Source: Chryseobacterium sp. UBA6632 (GTDB taxonomy: Bacteria > Bacteroidota > Bacteroidia > Flavobacteriales > Weeksellaceae). Taken from it: a stretch of DNA of 5,047 nt. Positions within the stretch are counted from its first letter, which is position 1. Each line of letters begins with the position of its first letter. Both the position numbers and the translations under genes were made by a program. The stretch is taken from positions 1 through 5,047 of the forward strand of contig DKLU01000468.1 in NCBI GenBank assembly GCA_002455915.1, read 5' to 3'. Below are positions 1-5,047 of this stretch, piece after piece. Below the pieces are notes generated by a model, which saw only the letters and a program-made list of their open reading frames with translations, was not told the origin of the DNA and made no database searches.

Positions 1-20
1 ATTTAAATTTAAACCGGAAA
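1..20. repeat. 20-bp direct repeat, left copy
   Basis: The sequence ATTTAAATTTAAACCGGAAA occurs here and, identically and in the same orientation, at 1341-1360. It contains the 12-bp palindrome TTTAAATTTAAA followed by CCGGAAA. The two copies enclose the recombinase gene and the structured intergenic region. Possible roles are a recombination site, an iteron, or a dispersed repeat at which the assembly broke, since the window starts exactly on it. The repeat is certain; its function is not known. Confidence 0.85.
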
Positions 21-37
21 TTCTAAAATCTTAATCT

Positions 38-118
38 GGGGACGTTAAACAGTGGTTATTAGATTTTCTTACAAAAAAACAATATTATTTTGCACCGAAA
101 AATACCGTCCCGTTTAAC
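38..118. repeat. Pair of rearranged inverted segments
   Basis: GGGAC (39-43) followed directly by GTTAAAC (44-50) recurs as GTCCC (107-111) followed directly by GTTTAAC (112-118). Each half is the reverse complement of its partner, but the order of the halves is not reversed. Both therefore cannot pair in one simple hairpin; a pseudoknot-like or alternative pairing would be needed. A 10-bp palindrome, AGCAATTGCT, follows at 120-129. These could be protein-binding dyads downstream of the recombinase. No function is assigned. Confidence 0.4.
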
Positions 119-131
119 AAGCAATTGCTAG

Positions 132-152
132 TTTTTTGAAAAATTCAAAAAA
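132..152. repeat. A/T-rich perfect hairpin downstream of recombinase
   Basis: TTTTTTGAA (132-140) and TTCAAAAAA (144-152) form a perfect 9-bp inverted repeat with a 3-nt loop, 25 nt beyond the recombinase stop codon. Read in the direction of the recombinase it could act as a weak transcription terminator. However, the stem holds only one G-C pair and no U tract follows the 3' arm, so a terminator role is uncertain. Confidence 0.4.
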
Positions 153-177
153 TAAGGGTAAAACCAATGGATTATCT

Positions 178-789
178 TTAAATCATTTCAAGTTTTATAG
201 CAACCTTTTTCACTTTTTGTACTGTTTTGGTTGAGATTTCAAGAAGTTTCCCAATCTCTCTCAAAGTTCTTCCTTTCTTCAGATATTCCAATGCCTTTTT
301 ATTTTTTGGTTTATTAATAAAGGTTGCATCACTTTCATTAGACCCGGTGGGGCGGCCAAAAATTTTTCCTTGCTGAACAGCGACCATACGACCGGTCATA
401 CAGCGATGACGTATTGACTCCAACTCATTTTGGTACAGCGATGACATAATTGTAGAGATCATTTTCCATACTGGATTCTTAATTCCATTTGGTAGCGATT
501 GAAGACCCATGTTCCGAACTACAACATTAATTTCCTTTTCTTCCAACCATTCGAGAGTTCGGATAACGTCGCCGGTATTCCTTCCAAGTCTTGATAATTC
601 TTCCACCACAATTTCGTTCACCATACCTTCTTCTACCAGTTGTATTAACTCCTTGGATTTGGGGCGATCTTTAAAACTTATAGATCCTGAAATTTTGTCT
701 AATAAAACCAAATCGTATTTTTCCTTATGAGCTTCAAATCTGTTTCCGGTCTGCATCAACGTTGAAACTCTGTTATATTTAACTCTCAT
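178..789 (-). CDS. Serine recombinase (resolvase/invertase family)
   Basis: A 203-residue site-specific recombinase that would cut and rejoin DNA through a 5'-phosphoserine link. The N-terminal catalytic domain (about 1-135) shows YNRVST with nucleophile Ser9 and Arg7. Arg42 in DRP and the SRLGRN motif (Arg67, Arg70) correspond to the family's active-site arginines. A long helix (about 118-140, NELESIRHR) leads to GKIFGRPTGS (141-150), the usual linker. The C-terminus (about 174-193, RTLREIGKLL to TVQKV) is a helix-turn-helix for binding the recombination site. Length is normal for small resolvases/invertases and all catalytic residues are present, so it looks intact. The ATG start lies 4 residues before the YNRVST strand, as usual for the family. 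Style matches Bacteroidota enzymes. It is leftward like the primase-helicase but 654 bp away, so probably not in a tight operon. Whether it resolves multimers, inverts a segment or moves an element cannot be told from sequence. Confidence 0.93.
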   Translation of the reverse strand: MRVKYNRVSTLMQTGNRFEAHKEKYDLVLLDKISGSISFKDRPKSKELIQLVEEGMVNEIVVEELSRLGRNTGDVIRTLEWLEEKEINVVVRNMGLQSLPNGIKNPVWKMISTIMSSLYQNELESIRHRCMTGRMVAVQQGKIFGRPTGSNESDATFINKPKNKKALEYLKKGRTLREIGKLLEISTKTVQKVKKVAIKLEMI

Positions 790-820
790 TTTGTTGTATT
801 TTATATTCTAAATTAAATTT

Positions 821-867
821 ACCGCAAAAGTGCCGTTCTGCCTACGCTTTTAGCACTATTTAGCGTT
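821..867 (-). promoter_or_regulatory. Shared upstream motif cluster (recombinase copy)
   Basis: On the plus strand ACCGCAAAA (821-829) is followed by two head-to-tail 10-mers, TTTTAGCACT (848-857) and ATTTAGCGTT (858-867). The same set, in the same order and orientation, lies upstream of the primase-helicase gene at 3910-3965. Read toward the recombinase, the cluster ends 32 bp before its ATG. The 10-bp period puts the TTTAGC cores on one DNA face, as expected for operator or iteron sites. A TATAAAAT on the minus strand (798-805), 19 nt after TTTG, is a possible -10 element but a poor match to the Bacteroidota -7 box. Binding of a shared protein is inference. Confidence 0.45.
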
Positions 868-901
868 TTGAAAGGATTTCCTTTTTATATTAATTTATTA
901 G

Positions 902-1250
902 ACCGCAGAAAGTGCAGAATAATATGTATCAAGATTATTATCACCTGTAAGTCTAGATTTAATAGTTGGAGAGCAAAATAAAATTAAGCTCTCAAGATTT
1001 CGGTTACTGCAGTAAACTGTCGAGCAAAATAATCTTTAGTGCAGGTCCTGTAGAAGTCTGGAGCTGTAATTGCGCATGTAACCGCTTTATGTCCAGATAG
1101 AAAATTTATTTTACTTATTTGGACAAAGTAATTCTGTAGTCCGGATATATCAAATTTACTATAGCCCCCGGGAGCCCTGGGTATCAAATCCCCCCTTGCC
1201 CCTGTGGGTATATAGAACCTTGAAAAACCAAGCTCGAATGTGTACACGTA
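902..1250. ncRNA. Candidate structured RNA or DNA secondary-structure element
   Basis: This gene-free stretch is dense in inverted repeats. GAGAGC/GCTCTC pairs at 969-974/988-993. A 12-bp palindrome TTACTGCAGTAA lies at 1004-1015. GTCCAGATA (1091-1099) pairs over 9 bp with TATTTGGAC (1116-1124), and CTTT/AAAG (1085-1088/1125-1128) extends it past a 2-nt bulge. CTATA and CCC (1159-1167) pair with GGG and TATAG (1206-1215), enclosing a core with a GGG/CCC hairpin (1179-1181/1190-1192). The core 1164-1208 is about 71% G+C (32 of 45) in an AT-rich background. In the 9-bp stem one pair is G-U on the plus strand but C-A on the minus strand, which weakly favours plus-strand transcription. I match it to no known RNA family. 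It could instead be a single-strand origin or recombination site. Ends are approximate. Confidence 0.35.
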
Positions 1251-1340
1251 ATCTTAGGTTTATTACTTTGAGATTTTTGTAAAACCCATTTTAAAAATAA
1301 AATTTTTCCGATTTTTGGTTCAGAAATCTGACTTTGCAAG

Positions 1341-1360
1341 ATTTAAATTTAAACCGGAAA
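1341..1360. repeat. 20-bp direct repeat, right copy
   Basis: This is identical to bases 1-20 and in the same orientation, 1340 bp away. The copies continue differently (TTCTAAAATC after the left, AAACTTTATT after the right), so the identity ends within a base or two of the 20-mer on the right side. It lies 83 bp beyond the primase-helicase stop codon. Confidence 0.85.
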
Positions 1361-1392
1361 AAACTTTATTAAAAAAAAATAGACCCCAAAAA

Positions 1393-1428
1393 TAAAAATA
1401 AAAATTTTTCCATTTTTTTGTCTGGAAA
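1393..1428 (-). terminator. Possible intrinsic terminator of the primase-helicase gene
   Basis: Read leftward, TTTCCA (complement of 1423-1428) and TGGAAA (complement of 1407-1412) form a 6-bp stem with a 10-nt A-rich loop. A strongly T-rich run (AATTTTTATTTTTATTTTT) follows on the transcript strand. It starts 15 nt after the stop codon. The stem is short and only one third G+C, so efficiency is doubtful, but position and U tract fit. Confidence 0.4.
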
Positions 1429-1443
1429 TTGGACTTTTGATAA

Positions 1444-3852
1444 TTACGCAGATTTCTTTTTGATGATAAATTCGTCTGCTATTGATAATGGAAGACCGGA
1501 ATAAACTTCTGCTATACATTCATTTCTTAAAGTTCTGGCTCTTCCAACTGCCTGTATCAAGTCTGATTCTATTAATGGTAGTTGAATTTTCCTGAGATCT
1601 TCATTATCAAAAGTATTGAACATAAACTTAAAACCGTTATATTCAATTTTTTGGTACCGGAATGGTGAGTTAAAGTAATCGAATTTTACTCCCATTAATT
1701 TGGCAAGAAGAAAGTATTCAATATTATTTCGGTGTGGTGTTCCAACAACGGTCAAGTCTTTACCACTAAGATAATCGTATCCGGAACAGTTCCCAAAATG
1801 GATATCCTGTGTTGGATTATTAAATAATCCTTTGAGTTTTTGAAAGGTAATGACTGTTTTATCACCAACTTCGTCACTTATGCTTTTCCCATATCTTTCC
1901 AGACCACTTCTTGAACATGAACGTCCGGTATATTGGACTACCTTTCCAACCTGTTCCACATTTCTTATGTTAATAGATTCAAATTCAATATTTGGATACA
2001 ATTTCTTATAAAACTCAATTGGAATGGTCGCTGAAAGGATAATATTCTTTGTGTTTTCCGGTAATTCCTTTTTCATAATATAATGAATAGAATCTTCATG
2101 TTTGATAAAGAATTTACTGTTGAGGAAATCAAACACATTGGTTTCCAATATTCTTTTATCATCAATAAATTTAAATAAATCATCCTCATCTATATTAAAT
2201 AATGGCGTTTCATAAATCCCCTCTTTAAGACCTAAAAGATGATCGGTTACCGACTTTAAAGGCGTGTAGAGATACTGCACTCCAACTATATCTTTGACTG
2301 AAGTTGTTTTTATTTCAATTAAAGTATTGAGTGGGTCTTCATCAAAAATTACGGTGTTGTGCAAAAGAGAATCAGAATTTATTATTCTTTTGTGTGTAGA
2401 TAAAACGGTTATGTCTGGATTATCACACAGGTCGAGTTGATAACAGTAATCTATCGCCAACTGTACATCTTCCTTGTTGGATGAATATTTTCCTTCCGCA
2501 ATATTTCGTATGATTTTCATTGATTTTTTCGGTAATCCGATCTGATAAAAATATTCAATTTTTTTATTAAGAAAGGGATCATTAAATTGAATCGAATCCG
2601 GTGAATAAGTATATGAAACATTCATTCTTTCCGTTATTTCATTTTTCAAATGATTGGTCGGTAAGGCAACAATACTTTTTTCCACATTTTCAAGCAACCG
2701 AGTTTTACCGATGGCGGTTGGCAGTGAGAAAATATAGGTTTTACCTGTTTCTTCATTTGAAATTACCTCATTGAATTTTGAAATCATTTTTTCCTCCGCC
2801 TCTTTGAGACTTATATTCTGTACCGGTGTTATGACCTCGATATGTCCTCGGATATTGCGAACTTCTGTTATAATATCATGAATATCCTGATCTTCCTGAT
2901 GGGATGAAAACCTATGAACTGGAATCGGATTATATTCTTTAAGTTTTACATAAGGTAATATGGCAAAGTTATTTTTGGAATACTCCGTTTTACCAGATTT
3001 ATTAAAATTATTCATGATGGATTTCATCTTCTTTAATCCTCCCTTCACATACATGAGATTGGTTGCCAATCCTAATAATTCTTGATGATATAACCATTTT
3101 CCACTATTGAAATCGTTTAATATTTTTATTTTTTCACACGCCTTATCCCAATTAATTACTTTTTCCCCTGCCAAAGAAGTACAATTTAATTTATTTTGTG
3201 ATGCTAAAAAATGTATATTCTTATTATTAGAATATAAGGGTTTACAAAAATTAGCATCAATTGAACTGGTATCTGTAATTCTTCTAGTAAGATTACGATC
3301 TCTGGCAATTGTATTTATATCAATAAATTGTATGAAATATTCTAAAGAGAGGGGAATTTTATTAGTTATATGAACATTCGTACCACCATAGAAAATCCTA
3401 GAAGGGTTTTTACAGTTAGGATCCGTGTAGAATAACTTTTCCAAAGTAATCAAAATCTTTGTGTAAATTCTCTTACATGTAATGGGGGTGTCAAAAAAGA
3501 GAACCACCCTGAATTTATGCAGATGTTCCGAACTACTGAACGTATCGTAATGAAGATTTGGGATAATATCAAATTCTTTGAATTTATAATACACTTCCTC
3601 TAGTGTTATTTCTCCTTTATCGAAGTCCATCCCAATTATCGAAGATTCAATCCAGTTATTATCACTTATTAATCCTGAAAATGTACCACCACACCAACTG
3701 TGTGCCTCAGGCTTTAAAATTAATTTCGAAAAGTCTTCTATTGTTGATTTTATTGGAATCATTGAGTTATAAATAGTTTTAAACAAACCATCCTCCAATT
3801 TCTCGTTGAATATTCTTTTACTTATAGAATATTTAAATATTTTTTCTTCCAT
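1444..3852 (-). CDS. Primase (AEP-like) - SF2 helicase fusion, replication protein
   Basis: This 802-residue protein probably primes or initiates replication of the element. The N-terminal part resembles archaeo-eukaryotic-type primases (AEP): SIIGMDFD (71-78) gives the metal-binding DxD (Asp76, Asp78), HKFRVVLFFDTPI (112-124) matches the basic-strand-plus-Asp segment, and PSRIFYGG (150-157) follows. A helical linker (about 235-310) resembles the primase C-terminal region. The rest is an SF2 helicase: motif I LPTAIGKT (377-384), Ia VALPTNHL (395-402), II VIFDEDP (501-507, a DExD variant), III LSATIP (606-611) and VI QAVGRAR (767-773). All ATPase motifs are present, so it looks intact. The ATG has no Shine-Dalgarno sequence, as in Bacteroidota. 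It is transcribed divergently from the 4019 gene. The AEP call rests on motifs only; the helicase call is firm. A phage or integrated-element replication protein is the main alternative to a plasmid one. Confidence 0.85.
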   Translation of the reverse strand: MEEKIFKYSISKRIFNEKLEDGLFKTIYNSMIPIKSTIEDFSKLILKPEAHSWCGGTFSGLISDNNWIESSIIGMDFDKGEITLEEVYYKFKEFDIIPNLHYDTFSSSEHLHKFRVVLFFDTPITCKRIYTKILITLEKLFYTDPNCKNPSRIFYGGTNVHITNKIPLSLEYFIQFIDINTIARDRNLTRRITDTSSIDANFCKPLYSNNKNIHFLASQNKLNCTSLAGEKVINWDKACEKIKILNDFNSGKWLYHQELLGLATNLMYVKGGLKKMKSIMNNFNKSGKTEYSKNNFAILPYVKLKEYNPIPVHRFSSHQEDQDIHDIITEVRNIRGHIEVITPVQNISLKEAEEKMISKFNEVISNEETGKTYIFSLPTAIGKTRLLENVEKSIVALPTNHLKNEITERMNVSYTYSPDSIQFNDPFLNKKIEYFYQIGLPKKSMKIIRNIAEGKYSSNKEDVQLAIDYCYQLDLCDNPDITVLSTHKRIINSDSLLHNTVIFDEDPLNTLIEIKTTSVKDIVGVQYLYTPLKSVTDHLLGLKEGIYETPLFNIDEDDLFKFIDDKRILETNVFDFLNSKFFIKHEDSIHYIMKKELPENTKNIILSATIPIEFYKKLYPNIEFESINIRNVEQVGKVVQYTGRSCSRSGLERYGKSISDEVGDKTVITFQKLKGLFNNPTQDIHFGNCSGYDYLSGKDLTVVGTPHRNNIEYFLLAKLMGVKFDYFNSPFRYQKIEYNGFKFMFNTFDNEDLRKIQLPLIESDLIQAVGRARTLRNECIAEVYSGLPLSIADEFIIKKKSA

Positions 3853-3901
3853 TATTGTACTGTTTAGGGAAGTTTATGATTTCGGATAACCGTCCTCAGT
3901 A

Positions 3902-3933
3902 AAAATATAACCGCAAAAAAATGAAAAACCAAA
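3902..3933 (-). promoter_or_regulatory. Bacteroidota-type promoter for the primase-helicase
   Basis: On the minus strand TTTG (complement of 3930-3933) is followed after exactly 20 nt by TATATTTT (complement of 3902-3909). The Bacteroidota consensus is TTTG, 19-21 nt, TAnnTTTG, so only the last base of the -7 box differs. Transcription would start near 3895, giving a leader of about 43 nt. The region is A/T-rich and chance matches are possible. Confidence 0.45.
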
Positions 3934-3965
3934 AAAAAGAATAAACTTTAGCAGTTTTTAGCACT
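3910..3965. promoter_or_regulatory. Shared motif cluster in the divergent intergenic region
   Basis: ACCGCAAAA (3910-3918) is followed by two head-to-tail 10-mers, CTTTAGCAGT (3946-3955) and TTTTAGCACT (3956-3965), which agree at 8 of 10 positions. The second is identical to the 10-mer at 848-857 upstream of the recombinase. Because the cluster overlaps the -7/-33 region of the leftward promoter candidate and lies just before the rightward gene's promoter region, a bound protein could control both genes. Iterons of a replication origin next to its replication gene are the other reading. The A-rich tract 3914-3938 would suit DNA unwinding. Confidence 0.45.
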
Positions 3966-3973
3966 TTATTGGA

Positions 3974-4006
3974 TTTGCATAAGTTTAATATTCTGGCTAT
4001 TTTTCA
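3974..4006 (+). promoter_or_regulatory. Weak promoter candidate for the rightward gene
   Basis: TTTG (3974-3977), 21 nt, then TATTTTCA (3999-4006) partly fits the Bacteroidota -33/-7 pattern, which would leave almost no leader. An alternative -7 box, TAAGTTTA (3980-3987), fits 7 of 8 positions but has only TTTT (3956-3959) at the -33 position. The ATG is preceded by an A-rich leader (4006-4014) and no Shine-Dalgarno sequence. Confidence 0.25.
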
Positions 4007-4018
4007 AAAAAAAAGTAA

Positions 4019-5047
4019 ATGACTATTTACCTATTCACATTAGATGACCACCTTAGAGAAGATATCTCTGTAATTGTTGATATGTTCAACAAAAGTAAGG
4101 GTTCATTAAAATTCAAAATTTTATCGTACAAGTCATCAACAGATTACTATAATTTATATAAAAAGAGTAGATATCTTACACTTGAATCTATCTCAGAAAT
4201 TTGTAATAAATTAAAAGGTGAAAATAATGTTTATGAAGATTACGGTGTTTTAATTACATCAAAAAACATCGAAAAACCCAAGGCAATTACATTAGAAGGA
4301 AAAGAGTCATGGTATAGTGCATTTGTTTTTAAAAATATCGCAATCAACTCTAACGATTGGGAAGAGATTACAGAAGATAGATCATATCTTGCAATTGCTC
4401 ACCAAATTATCGAAAATATATTCCAATCTTTATCACAGCTAAATTTAGGATCAACTGAATTGATGGAAGAAATACATTTCAATTCTAAGGGATGTATAAA
4501 CGATTACGGTAGAAATAGATCTGAAATTTATGCCAAAATACTTTCCGGTTACATTTGTAAAAATTGTCAGGAAAGATTTATTGAAAGAAGAAATGACGAG
4601 TCAACCCTTAATCAAATCAAAAGTACCCTAACAATAATTAGAAATCGAATAACAGACAACTATGATTTAAGTTTAAATTTCACGGAAACAATTTCAGTTG
4701 ATAAATATGGTCAAATTAGTATCGGAAAAAACAAGATTAATTTTGGTAATGCTAAAACATTATCTCACATCTACCTGTTTTATCTAATTAACAATAATTT
4801 AAAGATTGGACATAATGATTTCTTGGAAAAAAAAGAGATTCAAGATAAATTTACCGCCCTTTTTAGAGTAACCGGAGAATATGAAAATAAATTTCAAATG
4901 ATAAGATATGTAGATAGCATGAGTACATATCATACAAGGATAAAAAAGTATATTCAGAATTCTTTAGCAATCGAAAGTTTGTACGAAAAATTTCTTTATA
5001 AAAGTAAGAAAAGTAAGGAGTATGGTCACCACTATTGGCTTGAGTTG
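4019..5047 (+). CDS. Uncharacterised protein with H/C/C/C cluster and C-terminal winged helix (3' partial)
   Basis: An open frame of 343 codons runs without a stop to the window edge. The ATG is fixed by an in-frame TAA immediately before it (4016-4018), and an A-rich leader precedes it. I do not recognise a named family. Residues 1-150 read as a compact mixed domain (MTIYLFTL start, YGVLIT at 75-80, YSAFVFKNIAI at 99-109, a helix with His128). Then come His153 and Cys159 (in GCIND), Cys180 and Cys183, spaced H-x5-C-x20-C-x2-C, a plausible zinc site. The end (about 248-343: SHIYLFYLINN, HTRIKKYIQNSL, HHYWLEL) resembles a winged-helix tail seen in Bacteroidota proteins, so few residues are probably missing. 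No signal peptide or membrane helix is visible. Divergent placement beside the replication gene suits a regulator. A degenerate zincin-type peptidase fold is possible but lacks an HExxH motif. Confidence 0.8.
   Translation, partial: MTIYLFTLDDHLREDISVIVDMFNKSKGSLKFKILSYKSSTDYYNLYKKSRYLTLESISEICNKLKGENNVYEDYGVLITSKNIEKPKAITLEGKESWYSAFVFKNIAINSNDWEEITEDRSYLAIAHQIIENIFQSLSQLNLGSTELMEEIHFNSKGCINDYGRNRSEIYAKILSGYICKNCQERFIERRNDESTLNQIKSTLTIIRNRITDNYDLSLNFTETISVDKYGQISIGKNKINFGNAKTLSHIYLFYLINNNLKIGHNDFLEKKEIQDKFTALFRVTGEYENKFQMIRYVDSMSTYHTRIKKYIQNSLAIESLYEKFLYKSKKSKEYGHHYWLEL

Larger units (their letters stand above)
1293..1441. repeat. Imperfect ~48-bp direct repeat around the 20-bp repeat
   Basis: Two related segments, about 1293-1340 and 1394-1441, share the course A-rich, AAATTTTTCC, a T-run, GT/GG, then a variant of CAGAAATCTGACTTT against CTGGAAATTGGACTTTT. 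The right copy ends at the primase-helicase stop region. The exact 20-bp repeat (1341-1360) starts directly after the left copy. Identity is clear by eye but broken by small indels. This looks like an old duplication of a gene-end segment, or two protein-binding arrays. Confidence 0.5.

Noticed and set aside
509..730. 73-codon plus-strand frame
   Set aside because: It lies entirely opposite the recombinase gene, whose catalytic motifs show that the minus strand is the coding one.
969..993. GAGAGC/GCTCTC hairpin as an intrinsic terminator
   Set aside because: The 6-bp stem has a 13-nt loop and no T tract follows on either strand; it is kept only as part of the structured region.
971..1032. 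Repeat GAGCAAAATAA at 971-981 and 1022-1032 as a CRISPR-like or iteron unit
   Set aside because: There are only two 11-bp copies, A-rich, with no third copy and no regular spacing. This fits chance or a local duplication, and no CRISPR array is present in the window.
1137..1208. tRNA-like T-arm (GGGTATCAAATCCC at 1179-1192)
   Set aside because: The loop is 8 nt rather than 7. No 7-bp acceptor stem or D-arm can be placed at the right distance on the plus strand; the best acceptor trial (GGACAAAG with CCTTGCCC) has two mismatches.
984..1247. 87-codon minus-strand frame with GTG start
   Set aside because: It overlaps the structured GC island. Its codons (AGG, GGG, CCC, GGC) differ from the AT-rich use of the two clear genes. 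It has no Shine-Dalgarno or A-rich leader, and its product resembles nothing I know.
178..1360. IS607-type transposon (serine transposase plus TnpB and guide RNA)
   Set aside because: There is no TnpB-like gene, and the recombinase has its helix-turn-helix at the C-terminus as in resolvases, whereas IS607 transposases carry the DNA-binding domain at the N-terminus.
3107..3373. 88-codon plus-strand frame
   Set aside because: It lies inside the primase-helicase gene on the opposite strand and shows no recognisable features.

Overview
The window is AT-rich DNA, most likely from a plasmid or other small accessory replicon of a Bacteroidota bacterium. The evidence is as follows. The small serine recombinase resembles those I know from Flavobacteriia and Sphingobacteriia. 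Translation starts lack Shine-Dalgarno sequences and sit behind A-rich leaders. A promoter-like TTTG-20 nt-TATATTTT fits the Bacteroidota -33/-7 consensus. The C-terminus of the rightward gene resembles a winged-helix tail I associate with Bacteroidota proteins. No taxonomic marker gene is present, so the assignment is an inference.

Layout. Bases 1-177 carry one copy of a 20-bp repeat, a pair of rearranged inverted segments and an A/T-only hairpin. Bases 178-789 (minus) encode a resolvase/invertase-type serine recombinase. Bases 790-1443 have no convincing gene. They contain a motif cluster upstream of the recombinase, a stretch rich in inverted repeats with a very GC-rich core (about 71% G+C over 1164-1208) that looks like a structured RNA or a DNA origin-type structure, the second copy of the 20-bp repeat, and a roughly 48-bp imperfect direct repeat on either side of it. 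Bases 1444-3852 (minus) encode an 802-residue protein that joins an archaeo-eukaryotic-type primase (AEP) module to an SF2 helicase. Bases 3853-4018 are a divergent intergenic region with promoter-like and iteron-like sequences. From 4019 a rightward gene runs off the right edge, open for 343 codons. It has a possible zinc-binding H/C/C/C cluster and a probable C-terminal winged helix.

How it fits together (inference): the primase-helicase would initiate or prime replication, and the recombinase would resolve multimers or carry out site-specific inversion or integration. The two leftward genes share an upstream motif set in the same order and orientation: tandem 10-bp TTTAGC repeats, then ACCGCAAAA on the plus strand. 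This suggests joint control or a shared replication/partition factor. The most unusual items are the primase-SF2 fusion, the structured intergenic element, and the shared tandem motifs.
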